Notes: generated from the letters alone by a model not told the origin. Positions 10,020 through 18,425 are shown, counted from the stretch's first letter. The stretch: 33,005 bases of DNA from an uncultured Opitutia bacterium (GCA_903855985.1 CAIOAO010000073.1:1-33005); one strand, 5' to 3'. Numbers and translations: made by a program.

Positions 10020-11251
10020 CAGGGTGTGGTGGTAAACGTGACAGTGACCGGCGAACGTTCGCGCGCGGCGCAGGCCGCCACGTAGTCGGTCCAGGTTTTC
10101 TCGGTGGCGAACTCGCCGGCAGCGGACCAACCGGCGCCGACGAGGTAATGCAGGGGCTGCCCCGGCGTGACTTTGGCGAGCACGAGGCGGTTGACCTTGT
10201 CCTCGGCATAACCCGAGAACGCGGCGTTGGGCACGATGACCGCGGTGGCGAGTTCGCCGTGGGTTTTTTGGACGACCCACTGCGTAAGCGAGCCGTCCGC
10301 GGTCTGCGGTGTGAAATCAATTTTGGGGTCCTGCCCCTTGTCGGTCGGCGTCTTGTGCAGCCCGATCGCCACGGTCAGCACCGCGGCGGAACCTTCAGTC
10401 ACGGTGAACGTGCTCTCCATCCGGTCGAGGTTGTGGCCGGCCTCGACGGTGAAGCGCTTCGTTTCGGCCACCTTGAAGCCGTCGGCCTGCCACGCGTCAT
10501 AGGTAAGTTCAAACACCGCGCGCACCGGGCCGTTCTCGAGCACCTTCCATCCATGGTAATTGCTGCTCACGGCCAGCGCGTGGCCGTTCCAGATCCCGGT
10601 ACCGCCGCAGCCGCGCGACTGGCTGACATTGTACATGTCCATGCCCTCGCTGAGGTCGTACTTGTGGTAAAAATTGTGCCCCTTGTTGTACCAGCGGTCC
10701 ACGATGGGATAGCTGACCCGCTTGCACCAGACGTCGATGCCGCTGCTGACGAGCACTTCCTTGCCCGAGCCGGCGGGCGCGGGCGCGGCAAGCCCGGGTC
10801 CGTAGATGCGGTGGGCAATCTTGTCGTTCTCCCACGCAAAATCGTCGAGCCGCTCGGGCACGTAGCGGGCAAAGGCCTTGACGGGGAACGGCGGCGTCAC
10901 CGCCTCCGTCTTCACGAGGGTGAACACCGTGGATTTTTCCCCGGCCGCAAAATCATGCTGGAACAGCAGCTCGCCGTAGGCGTCGCCCCGGCCGGTGGCA
11001 TCCTTGAGCGTCGGCACCAGATTGGTGACCTGGTACGGCAGCACATGGCCGGCGGCATCCCTGACCTCGAGGTGATGGATGAGCGCGCCGGGCAGGGCCG
11101 ACGCAACGCGGGCCCAGGGTATGCTGATCGTCTCCGCGGGACGCGCGATGTCCAGGGAGTGCGTGACGGTGACGGTCAGGCGCTCGGCCGCGGACAGCCG
11201 GGACAGCAGGCCGGCCGCCAGGAGCAACATGGCGAAACGGAGGGGTTTCAT
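10019..11251 (-). CDS. DUF4861-family exported protein
   Basis: A 410-residue protein with a signal peptide (residues 1-22, ending SRLSAA). The body, with VEIHHLEVRD-like and LPYQVTNLVP-like beta-rich stretches, VWCKRVSYPIVDRWYNKG, and SQSRGCGGTGIWNG, fits the DUF4861 family, which I know from polysaccharide-utilisation loci and whose chemistry I cannot state. The Trp- and His-rich centre (about residues 165-225) looks like an active or carbohydrate-binding site. The gene lies between kduD and the pectinesterase, sharing one base with the latter and separated by 12 bases from the former, so a role in pectin side-chain or terminal-residue processing is likely but inferred. A recent enzyme-family reassignment of DUF4861 cannot be excluded. 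Confidence 0.75.
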   Translation of the reverse strand: MKPLRFAMLLLAAGLLSRLSAAERLTVTVTHSLDIARPAETISIPWARVASALPGALIHHLEVRDAAGHVLPYQVTNLVPTLKDATGRGDAYGELLFQHDFAAGEKSTVFTLVKTEAVTPPFPVKAFARYVPERLDDFAWENDKIAHRIYGPGLAAPAPAGSGKEVLVSSGIDVWCKRVSYPIVDRWYNKGHNFYHKYDLSEGMDMYNVSQSRGCGGTGIWNGHALAVSSNYHGWKVLENGPVRAVFELTYDAWQADGFKVAETKRFTVEAGHNLDRMESTFTVTEGSAAVLTVAIGLHKTPTDKGQDPKIDFTPQTADGSLTQWVVQKTHGELATAVIVPNAAFSGYAEDKVNRLVLAKVTPGQPLHYLVGAGWSAAGEFATEKTWTDYVAACAARERSPVTVTFTTTP

Positions 11252-11263
11252 GGGGAATCGGGG

Positions 11264-12031
11264 TTAACGCGCCAGCCAGCCACCATCCACCGGCAACGTG
11301 GTGCCGTGGACGTAGTCTGAAGCCGGCGAGGCGAGAAAGACAACGGCCCCCTTCATGTCCGCGCCCGTGCCCCAGCGGCCGGCGGGGATGCGCTCGAGGA
11401 TGGCGCGGTGGCGGGCAGGGTCGGCGCGCAGCTGCGCGGTGTTGTCCGTCTCCATATAGCCGGGCGCGATCGCATTCACGTTGATCCCGAGCGGGGCGAG
11501 TTCGTTGGCCATCGCGCGCGTGAGGCCGCCGAGCGCGCTCTTGGACGCGGCGTACGAGACGACGCGGATGCCGCCTTGGAACGAGAGCAGGGAGGCGGTA
11601 TTGATGATCTTGCCCGGGGCTTTGCGCGCCACGAGCGCGGCCGCGAAGCGCTGGCTCAGCCGGAAGACCGCGCGGAGATTCACGTTCATCACATCGTCCC
11701 AGTCGGTCTCGGAAAATTCGAGCAGCGCCGCGCGGCGGATGATGCCGGCGTTGTTCACGAGGATGTCCGCGGCCCCCAGCTGCGCCGTGACGGCCGCGAG
11801 GATTTTTTCCGCCGCCTGGGCGGCACCGACGTCGATCGCCACCGTGCAGCTGCGCCGGCCGAGTTGCGTGATCGCCTGCGTGACGGCGGAGGTGTCACCC
11901 CGGGCGACGAGCGCGACATCCGCGCCGGCCTCCGCCAGGGCAATGGCCATGTCGGCGCCGAGTCCGCGGGAAGCGCCGGTGACGATGGCCACCCGACCGG
12001 TAAGCCGGAAAGAATCGAGCACGGCGGCCAT
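11264..12031 (-). CDS. kduD: 2-dehydro-3-deoxy-D-gluconate 5-dehydrogenase KduD
   Basis: A 255-residue SDR that reduces 2,5-diketo-3-deoxygluconate to 2-keto-3-deoxygluconate with NAD(P)H in the cytoplasm, the second step after GH105 and KduI. Sequence evidence is strong: TGASRGLG at 18-25, NNAGIIRRA at 93-101, EFSETDWDDVMNVNL, catalytic Ser147, Tyr160, Lys164, then VNAIAPGYMETDNTAQLRAD and the C-terminal LPVDGGWLAR. These match E. coli KduD nearly word for word. It starts 13 bases after the kduI stop and precedes the DUF4861 gene by 12 bases. The leader is C-rich with no Shine-Dalgarno. Confidence 0.95.
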   Translation of the reverse strand: MAAVLDSFRLTGRVAIVTGASRGLGADMAIALAEAGADVALVARGDTSAVTQAITQLGRRSCTVAIDVGAAQAAEKILAAVTAQLGAADILVNNAGIIRRAALLEFSETDWDDVMNVNLRAVFRLSQRFAAALVARKAPGKIINTASLLSFQGGIRVVSYAASKSALGGLTRAMANELAPLGINVNAIAPGYMETDNTAQLRADPARHRAILERIPAGRWGTGADMKGAVVFLASPASDYVHGTTLPVDGGWLAR

Positions 12032-12043
12032 GGGCGGGGGCGG

Positions 12044-12874
12044 TCAGCGCAGCTCGGAGAGCGGCGCGGGGTCCATGTCGGCGAATTCCTGGTTCTCGCC
12101 ACCCATGCCCCAGACGAAGCTGTAGTGGGACGTGCCGACGCCGGAGTGGATGGACCAGGGCGGGGACAACACGGCCTCGCCGTCGCGGACGACGAGGTGG
12201 CGGGTTTCCTGCGGGCGGCCCATGAAATGAAACACGACCTGCTCGGCCGGGAGGTTGAAATACAGGTAGATCTCCGAGCGGCGCAGGTGCGTGTGCGGCG
12301 GCATCGTGTTCCACACGCTGCCTGGCTCGAGCCGGGTGAGGCCCATCACGAGCTGGCAGGTGGGAAACGCGCCAGGGTGGATGAGCTTGTAAATCGTGCG
12401 CTCGTTGGCGCTCTCGCGCTGGCCGAGCCGGGCACCCTCGACCCCCTTGAACGGCACGTGCCGCGTCGGGTAGGCCATGTGCGCCGGATAGCTGAGCAGC
12501 CAGAACCGCGCGGGCTTGGCGGGATTTTGCGAGGCGAAAACGACGCTCTTGGCGCCGCGGCCGAGGTAGAGTGCGTCGTAGGAATCGAGTTTGTATTCGG
12601 TTCCGTCCACGCGCACCACGCCGGGTCCGCCGAGGTTGAGTACGCCAGCCTCGCGGCGCTCGAGGAAATACGCGGCGCGCAAGGCGTCGGGCGAGCCGAG
12701 GGCGAGTTCGCCCGCGGCGGGGCAAATGCCGCCCATGACGGTGCGGTCGGTCTCCCACCAATGCACGCTGATTTCGCCCGGCCGGAAGAGGCCGGTGACG
12801 AGAAATTCACTGCGCAGCTCCTCGGGCGACAGGTTGCTGGCCAGCCGCGAAAGGGCTCGATCGTGGGTTTTCAT
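12044..12874 (-). CDS. kduI: 4-deoxy-L-threo-5-hexosulose-uronate ketol-isomerase KduI
   Basis: A 276-residue cupin isomerase converting 5-keto-4-deoxyuronate, formed from unsaturated galacturonate, into 2,5-diketo-3-deoxygluconate. The metal-site block NTMPPHTHLRRSEIYLYF, the stretch FLERREAGVLNLGG and the end WSIHSGVGTSHYSFVWGMGGEN match E. coli KduI closely. The ATG at 12874 is preferred because it places LRSEFLV at exactly the same distance from the start as LRNEFLV in E. coli KduI; an in-frame ATG at 12892 would add six residues. The leader before 12874 is an unbroken pyrimidine run. It is the first gene after the receptor terminator, so it probably leads the catabolic operon. Confidence 0.95.
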   Translation of the reverse strand: MKTHDRALSRLASNLSPEELRSEFLVTGLFRPGEISVHWWETDRTVMGGICPAAGELALGSPDALRAAYFLERREAGVLNLGGPGVVRVDGTEYKLDSYDALYLGRGAKSVVFASQNPAKPARFWLLSYPAHMAYPTRHVPFKGVEGARLGQRESANERTIYKLIHPGAFPTCQLVMGLTRLEPGSVWNTMPPHTHLRRSEIYLYFNLPAEQVVFHFMGRPQETRHLVVRDGEAVLSPPWSIHSGVGTSHYSFVWGMGGENQEFADMDPAPLSELR

Positions 12875-12935
12875 GGAAGGGAAAGGGAACATCCGGGGAT
12901 GCGTATGGGCTGGAAGCTGTCCGCCGGAAAGGCAA

Positions 12936-12964
12936 GCCGCCCGGAGCCGGATGCTCCGGACGGC
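12936..12964 (-). terminator. Probable terminator after the TonB receptor gene
   Basis: A 12-pair stem (arms 12936-12947 and 12953-12964, loop of five bases) that is perfect apart from one G-U pair on the minus strand. It is followed in the direction of transcription by TTGCCTTTCC, only weakly T-rich. It lies about 20 bases after the receptor stop and before kduI. It may reduce rather than abolish read-through into the catabolic genes. Confidence 0.55.
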
Positions 12965-12982
12965 TGGCCCAAACCCCCAAGC

Positions 12983-15900
12983 TTAGAAGGTGCCCCGGAC
13001 GCCGAGTGTGAGGTGCGGCTCGCCGAACTCGAAGTAGCGCAGCGGGAGGACGACGTTCTGGTTCTGGGTCAGGTAACCCTTGAGGAACTCCTTGCGGGCG
13101 CTGTTGGTGATGTTGCGGACCAGGAAGTACACCGAGGCGTGCTTGCTGATCGCATACTCCACCTTGATGTCCGAGGTGAGTTTCTCGTCCTTGTTGAGGG
13201 TGAGGCGCGTGTCGCCCGCAGGGTTGGCGGTGTTGGCCGTGCCGGTGAAGTAATTCGTGTTCACGAACCCGCCGTAGAGCGACTCCGACACCCAGTTGGT
13301 GGTGACCGTCGTGGTGAAATCACGGAAGCGATAGCCCAGGATGACATTCGCGGTCTTGGGCGAGACGGCGCGCAACTGCGAATACAGCGTGTCCAGCGCG
13401 CGGTACGGGTCGGCATCCTTCGTGTCGACATCGAGGACCGTGAAGTTGGCCTGCAGGCTCAGTCCGTTGAAGGGCGCCGGCAGGAACGTCAGGTTCTGGG
13501 CGTAGGCGATTTCCACGCCCTCGATGCTGGATCTGCTGCCGTTCTCCTTCACCGTGCCCGGCGTGATGCCGTAGTCGGAGGGAGTGAGGCCGTAGTCCGT
13601 GAAGGTCTGGGCGAGCTCGGCCGCCGTCATGCCGCGGGAGATGATGAAGTCCTTAATGTCCTTGTGGAACGCGCTCACGCTGATGACGCCCGAGTTCTTC
13701 AGGTAGTAATCCACCGAGAGATCGTAGTTGTTCGTCGTGTAGGGCTTCAGGTGCGAGGACGGCACGGTGATGACGCCGTCGGTCGAGGAGCCCGTGGTGG
13801 GCACCGTGAACGTCGGCAGCATCTCGCCGTAGTCGGGAATACCGATCGTCTGGCTGAAGCCGCCGCGCACCACGAGGTCGCGCTTCGGCGTGTATTTGAA
13901 GCTGAGCGAGGGATAGAGCGCGTCGAAATCGAGGTTCGCCGTGGTCGTCCGGGCACGGGTCGGATTGCCGGTCCGGGCGGTGGCGTCGATCTTGCGCTTT
14001 TCGTAGCGGACGCCGCCCACCAGGAGCAGGTTGGGATTCAGCTTCAGGTCGACGCGGGCGTAGGCCGCGCTGTTGGTTTCCGTGATGTCGCGGATATCGA
14101 GGACGTTGAGGGTCATTGGCACCGAGGAGAACGTGCTCCAGGCCTTGAACGGATCCACCGAGCCATAGGAGCCGAAGCCGAGCGCGACATCCTTGGTGTA
14201 GTTGGGATCCTGCAGCGCAAGCAGGGCCGCGCCGGTCGTCGCCGGCACCACGCCACGGAAATCGGGCCGGTTGATCGTGCGGTGGGTCTCGTCCACCTCG
14301 GCGCCGGTCATGAGCGTGACGGGCACCGCGAGGCCGGCGAAGTCGATCTTGTAGTCGGCGCGGGCGCCGTCCTTCAGGTCGATCGCCGTCCAGGGGCGGG
14401 ACTGGAAGTTGCTGCCCGTGGCCGTGTTGGTGAGCGTGTAGTTGCCGAGGTTGCGGATGAAATCCAGCGGGACCGGGGTGCCGCCCTGCGTCAGCGTGAT
14501 GACGGGCAGCACGCCGAGGTTATTGGTGCCGTCCAGGGTGAAATTGCTGAAGGTCCCGGCGCCAATGGCCATGACCGACGTCGTGGAGATGAAGCCCTGG
14601 CTGGTGTCGCGGTACTGGCCGTCGGCCCGCGACCAGTACGGGGTGATCGAGAATTCCGACTTGTTCGCGAACTCGTGGCTGAACCGGCCGTTGAAGTGGT
14701 AGGTGGTGCCGTACTTTTCGCGGTAGAGCACGTTGTTCTGGATCTGCGCGCCGGTGCCCGAGGTATAGGTGCCGCCGCTGCCGACCGACGCCGAGCCGAG
14801 GTTGAACTGCGGGCCGCGCTGCGTGAAATCGAGGTCATACCAGTTCCACTGGCCGGTGAGCATCACCTTGGTCGAGTCGCTCAGGTGGTAGTCCAGCTTG
14901 GCGGCGAATGCCTCGCGGTGCGTCAGCTTTTCCTCCTGGCGGATGTTGTACTGCTGCAGCCGCGGTGCCGTCATCACGGTCGGAGCGGTCGTGCCGGTGT
15001 TCCAGGTGAACTCGGTGCGCGGGGAATCGTCGTACTTCTCCGAGAAGCGGTAGTTGACGTTGATGCCCAGCTTCGGGGTGAGCTTGCGCGAGAAGTTGGC
15101 CTCGAGGCTCGGGCGGATGGTGTATTCCTTCTCATGGCCCCACACGCCGCCCTGCTTGCTGAAGTGGAAGTTGGTGCTCGGGGCGGAGAGGGAGAAATTG
15201 TAGGTCAGGCGCTGGTCCTCCTGGATGTCGAAGGCACTCTTGGTGACAAAGTTTACGAAGCCGCCGGTCGAAGTGGCGGGGATGTCGGCGGTCACCGTCT
15301 TGAAGAGCTCGGTGGTCTCGACGTTGTTCATCGCGACCTGCTCGAACTCGAAGCGGCGGGTGTCGTCGGTCGAGGAGGCGCCCGCCATCGGCGTGCCGTC
15401 CACGGCCACGATGGTGAAGGCGGTGCTCAGGCCGCGCAGCGAGATGCCGCGGGCGTCGTTCACGTTATAGTCGATGCTCACGCCGGGCATGAACTTGAGG
15501 TACTCGCCGATGTTGCCCTCGCTGACTTCGCCGAACTGGTCGGCCGCGGCCACCATCTTGGACTGGATCGAGACTTTCTGCAGGTTCACCGCCTGGGACA
15601 TGCCCTCCTTCATGCTCGTCACCTTGAAGGCGCTCATCTGGACCACGTCGGAATTCAGGACCACGGTGACCGACGCCGGCTGACCCGCCGTGATCGTCAC
15701 AGGCATCGTCTTCGGCGAGAGGCCGAAATAGGTCACCACGAGGGACTGTTCGCCCGCCGGCACGCCAGTGAATGCAAACACGCCCTCCCGGCCGGTAGCC
15801 TGGTGGCGGTTGGTCCCCGCCAGCTGCACCTCCGCGCCCTCGAGGTATTTGCCGCTGGAGGCATCCAGCACCTGGCCGGTGACCGTGCCCTCGGCGGGAG

Positions 15901-16051
15901 CCTGGGCCCGGGCCGGCGTCACCGCCAGCAACAGGGCCGCGGCCAGCGCGAGCACGGGGTTAAGGGAAACGAAGCGACGAACTAGGCCGCGGGGGGTGAT
16001 CAGGGGGTGTGGGCGGGACACGCCACACCGCGTCGAGCAGTGAGCCTTCAT
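12983..16051 (-). CDS. TonB-dependent outer-membrane receptor with N-terminal carboxypeptidase-regulatory-like domain
   Basis: A 1022-residue receptor. A long signal sequence ends near residue 49 (TPARA, then QAPAEG). Residues about 55-135 are a carboxypeptidase-regulatory-like beta-sandwich (GTVTGQVLDASSGKYLEGAEV). A plug domain follows, with ISLRGLSTAFTIVAVDGTPM and the ETTELFKTVTADIPATSTGG stretch, then a beta-barrel ending in a terminal Phe (LTLGVRGTF). It should bring pectin oligomers across the outer membrane using TonB energy. No SusD-like lipoprotein is next to it, as is usual in Verrucomicrobiota and unlike Bacteroidota. It is divergent from the IclR regulator and followed by a terminator before kduI. 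Substrate specificity is inferred from context only. The start has a C-rich leader without a Shine-Dalgarno. Confidence 0.9.
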   Translation of the reverse strand: MKAHCSTRCGVSRPHPLITPRGLVRRFVSLNPVLALAAALLLAVTPARAQAPAEGTVTGQVLDASSGKYLEGAEVQLAGTNRHQATGREGVFAFTGVPAGEQSLVVTYFGLSPKTMPVTITAGQPASVTVVLNSDVVQMSAFKVTSMKEGMSQAVNLQKVSIQSKMVAAADQFGEVSEGNIGEYLKFMPGVSIDYNVNDARGISLRGLSTAFTIVAVDGTPMAGASSTDDTRRFEFEQVAMNNVETTELFKTVTADIPATSTGGFVNFVTKSAFDIQEDQRLTYNFSLSAPSTNFHFSKQGGVWGHEKEYTIRPSLEANFSRKLTPKLGINVNYRFSEKYDDSPRTEFTWNTGTTAPTVMTAPRLQQYNIRQEEKLTHREAFAAKLDYHLSDSTKVMLTGQWNWYDLDFTQRGPQFNLGSASVGSGGTYTSGTGAQIQNNVLYREKYGTTYHFNGRFSHEFANKSEFSITPYWSRADGQYRDTSQGFISTTSVMAIGAGTFSNFTLDGTNNLGVLPVITLTQGGTPVPLDFIRNLGNYTLTNTATGSNFQSRPWTAIDLKDGARADYKIDFAGLAVPVTLMTGAEVDETHRTINRPDFRGVVPATTGAALLALQDPNYTKDVALGFGSYGSVDPFKAWSTFSSVPMTLNVLDIRDITETNSAAYARVDLKLNPNLLLVGGVRYEKRKIDATARTGNPTRARTTTANLDFDALYPSLSFKYTPKRDLVVRGGFSQTIGIPDYGEMLPTFTVPTTGSSTDGVITVPSSHLKPYTTNNYDLSVDYYLKNSGVISVSAFHKDIKDFIISRGMTAAELAQTFTDYGLTPSDYGITPGTVKENGSRSSIEGVEIAYAQNLTFLPAPFNGLSLQANFTVLDVDTKDADPYRALDTLYSQLRAVSPKTANVILGYRFRDFTTTVTTNWVSESLYGGFVNTNYFTGTANTANPAGDTRLTLNKDEKLTSDIKVEYAISKHASVYFLVRNITNSARKEFLKGYLTQNQNVVLPLRYFEFGEPHLTLGVRGTF

Positions 16052-16188
16052 AGCAGGGGAGGTTTGGGTGGGGTTACTGGCTAACTCGCTCTATACCGCA
16101 GCCCAGCTTGCGCCGGAAACCGCGGAGGGGAAGAGCGGGTAAAGTCAGGGGTGAGGGGTTATTTCACTAATGAACTTGTCATCCATAT

Positions 16189-16236
16189 TTGAACATGCCA
16201 CGTTTTTGGCAACAAAAATTTTCGGAGTGCCAAAAA
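16189..16236. promoter_or_regulatory. Candidate IclR-family operator in the divergent promoter region
   Basis: The 235-base gap between the receptor and iclR-type genes holds an AT-rich patch with three related half-sites: tgcca at 16196-16200, tggca at 16207-16211 and tgcca at 16228-16232. The first two form a palindrome with a six-base centre; the second and third sit in a 9-base perfect inverted repeat, tttttggca (16203-16211) and tgccaaaaa (16228-16236). A possible -35 box TTGAAC (16189-16194) directly precedes the palindrome. Binding by the adjacent regulator is inferred. The larger repeat could also act as an RNA hairpin. Otherwise nothing clear was seen in the gap. Confidence 0.35.
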
Positions 16237-16286
16237 ACCCCCGCTCTTAAAACTTCGCCGCGTTCCCCCGCCCCGTCCCTTTTCCC

Positions 16287-17105
16287 GTGCCCACCTCCCC
16301 TTCCCCGCGGTCCCCGTCCGCCGCCGATCCCGCCGGCAACGAGCGCTACGTCATCCCCAACCTGCGTAACGCCTGCCGCATCCTGAAGCTGCTCGGCCGG
16401 TCGCCCAACGGCCTCAAGGCCGCCGATCTCGCCCGCGACCTGAAGATTCCCGTCACCACCACGCTGCGCATCATGACCACGCTCTGCCTCGAGGATTTTG
16501 CCCGCAAGGTCGAGGGCCGCTTCGAGCTCGGCCCGGTGCTGATCCAGCTGGGCAACTCCGCCCTCGCCGGCACCGAGATCCGCGAACTCGCCCAACCACT
16601 GCTGCTGCGCCTCACGGAAACCACGGACGAAACCTCCCACCTCGCCATTCCCTGTGACGACCGTGCGCTCATCGTGGCGGTCCAGGACAGCCCCCACCCG
16701 CTCCGCGCCGCGTCGCGCCCCGGCTTTCTCGCCGAACTGCACTGCTCGTCCACCGGCAAAACCTTCCTCGCCTACCTCCACCGCGCGCGGATCGCGGAGA
16801 TCATCGCCGCCAGCCCGCCCACCGCGCGCACCCCGCTGACCCTCACGAAGCTGAACGACATCAAGAAGGAGGCCGACCTCACCCGCAAACGCGGCTTCAG
16901 CCTCGACAACGAGGAGTTCAATCCCGGCGTCCGCTGCCTCGCCGCCCCGGTCTTCGACTCCGACGGCACCGTCGTCGCCGCCATCGGCATCACCGCCGCT
17001 ACCGTGCGTTTCCCCAAGGAGCGCATCCCCGAGATGGCCGCGAAGGTCCGCACGGTCGCCGCCGAGCTCTCCCGGCTTATGGGCTACACCGAACCCCTCC
17101 TGTAA
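16287..17105 (+). CDS. IclR-family transcriptional regulator (KdgR-like by context)
   Basis: A 272-residue regulator read from GTG at 16287. Residues about 22-85 form the winged helix-turn-helix (NACRILKLLGRSPNGLKAADLARDLKIP, here quoted in two parts: ILKLLGRSPNGLKA and DLARDLKIPVTTTLRIM). Residues about 100-265 form the IclR effector-binding domain (LPLLLRLTETTDETSHLAI-like, HCSSTGKTFLAYL, FNPGVRCLAAPVFD, AAIGITAAT). IclR proteins of the KdgR group respond to 2-keto-3-deoxygluconate, the product of the KduI/KduD route encoded opposite, so control of the pectin genes is the simplest inference. It is divergent from the receptor gene and 24 bases upstream of the LarA homologue, likely in one transcript with it. 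The pyrimidine-rich leader lacks a Shine-Dalgarno; a start further downstream near the VIPNL stretch is conceivable. Confidence 0.88.
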   Translation: MPTSPSPRSPSAADPAGNERYVIPNLRNACRILKLLGRSPNGLKAADLARDLKIPVTTTLRIMTTLCLEDFARKVEGRFELGPVLIQLGNSALAGTEIRELAQPLLLRLTETTDETSHLAIPCDDRALIVAVQDSPHPLRAASRPGFLAELHCSSTGKTFLAYLHRARIAEIIAASPPTARTPLTLTKLNDIKKEADLTRKRGFSLDNEEFNPGVRCLAAPVFDSDGTVVAAIGITAATVRFPKERIPEMAAKVRTVAAELSRLMGYTEPLL

Positions 17106-17129
17106 TCCCTGCCGCGGTCCCCGCCCGCC

Positions 17130-18425
17130 ATGCCCGCCCCTTTTTCGCAACTCGCCCCGGCCGGCGGTGAGATCACCGCCGGCCAGGCCGCCGCGCTGAT
17201 CGCCCGCGCCGCGCCCGCCGCGGACTTTCGCGGCCAGCGCGTCCTCCTCATCATCCCCGACGGCACCCGTACCGCGCCGATCGGCCTGATGTTCAAGGCG
17301 CTCCATGCGCACCTCGCCCCCGTCGTCAAAAAATTCGACGTCATGCTCGCACTCGGCACCCACCCCGCGATGTCCGACGAGGCCATCAACGCCCGGGTCG
17401 AGCTCACGCCCGCCGAGCGGAGCGGCGCTTACCGCCAGGTCGAGTTCATCAACCACGAGTGGGACAACCCTGCCGCGCTGCGTGATCTCGGCGTCATCCC
17501 CGCCGACGAAATCCGCACGCTCTCCGCCGGGCTCTTCGCGATGGACGTGCCGGTGCACATCAACCGCCGGCTCTACGATTACGACCGCCTCATCATCTGC
17601 GGCCCGGTCTTCCCGCACGAGGTCGTCGGCTTCTCCGGCGGCAACAAGTACCTCTTCCCCGGCGTCGCCGGCCCGGGCATCCTGAATTTCTTCCACTGGC
17701 TGGGCGCCGTCGTTACCAACCCGATGATCATCGGCAACAAGTGGACGCCCGTCCGCAAGGTCGTGGACCGCGCCGGCGCCATGGTGACGCTGCCGAAACT
17801 CTGCTTCTGCCTCGTGGTCGGCGATGGCGCGAAATTCTCCGGTCTCTTCGCCGGCACGCCCGAGCAGGCGTGGGACGCCGCCAGCGTGCTCTCCCAGGAG
17901 CTGCACATCACGTACAAGGACCACCCGTTCAAGACCGTGCTTTCCTGCGCCCCGCCGATGTACGACGAGCTCTGGGTCGCCGGCAAATGCATGTACAAGC
18001 TCGAGCCCGTCGTCGCCGACGGCGGCGAGCTCATCATCTACGCACCGCACCTGCACGAGGTCTCCGTCACCCACGGCGCCCACATCCGCCGCATCGGCTA
18101 CCACTGCGTGGATTATTTCCTGAAGCAGTGGGACAAGTTCAAGCACGAGCCCTGGGGCACCCTCGCCCACTCGACGCACGTCCACGGCATCGGCACCTAC
18201 GACGCGAAGACCGGGATCGAAACTCCGCGCGTCCGCGTGACCCTCGCCACCGGCCTGACCGAGGCCCAGTGCCGCGAGATTAATTTAGGCTACCGCGACT
18301 GGCGCACGATCCACCCGTCGGATTACGCGAACCGGGAGAATGAGGGCATCCTCCTCGTCCCCAAGGCCGGCGAACGCCTCTACCACCTGCGTTCGAAACC
18401 GCGCTGGGCGGGCGGCGGCGTCTAG
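17130..18425 (+). CDS. LarA-type nickel-pincer racemase/epimerase homologue (DUF2088)
   Basis: A 431-residue LarA superfamily protein. Lactobacillus LarA uses Asp72, Arg75, His108, His174, Lys184 (attached to the pincer cofactor) and His200. Here the matching residues are Asp44 and Arg47 (PDGTR), His78 (LGTHP), His163, Lys173 (PHEVVGFSGGNK) and His189. The 10-residue His-Lys and 16-residue Lys-His spacings are the same as in LarA, so an active nickel enzyme is expected. LarA homologues are known to include lactate, malate and gluconate 2-epimerases. Being next to a pectin-locus IclR regulator suggests a hexonate substrate such as mannonate/gluconate; that is inference. The cofactor genes larB, larC and larE are not in the window. 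The stop shares a CTAG with the convergent next gene. Confidence 0.85.
   Translation: MPAPFSQLAPAGGEITAGQAAALIARAAPAADFRGQRVLLIIPDGTRTAPIGLMFKALHAHLAPVVKKFDVMLALGTHPAMSDEAINARVELTPAERSGAYRQVEFINHEWDNPAALRDLGVIPADEIRTLSAGLFAMDVPVHINRRLYDYDRLIICGPVFPHEVVGFSGGNKYLFPGVAGPGILNFFHWLGAVVTNPMIIGNKWTPVRKVVDRAGAMVTLPKLCFCLVVGDGAKFSGLFAGTPEQAWDAASVLSQELHITYKDHPFKTVLSCAPPMYDELWVAGKCMYKLEPVVADGGELIIYAPHLHEVSVTHGAHIRRIGYHCVDYFLKQWDKFKHEPWGTLAHSTHVHGIGTYDAKTGIETPRVRVTLATGLTEAQCREINLGYRDWRTIHPSDYANRENEGILLVPKAGERLYHLRSKPRWAGGGV

Noticed and set aside
11408-15985. A 1525-codon open frame on the plus strand opposite the TonB receptor, kduI and kduD
   Set aside because: It is antisense to three clear genes and has Arg/Gly/His-rich, low-complexity shadow composition caused by high G+C at third positions; no family motif is visible.
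16179-18185. A 668-codon minus-strand frame opposite the IclR regulator and LarA homologue
   Set aside because: Antisense shadow of two well-supported genes, with repetitive Asp/Gly/Val-rich composition and no domain.
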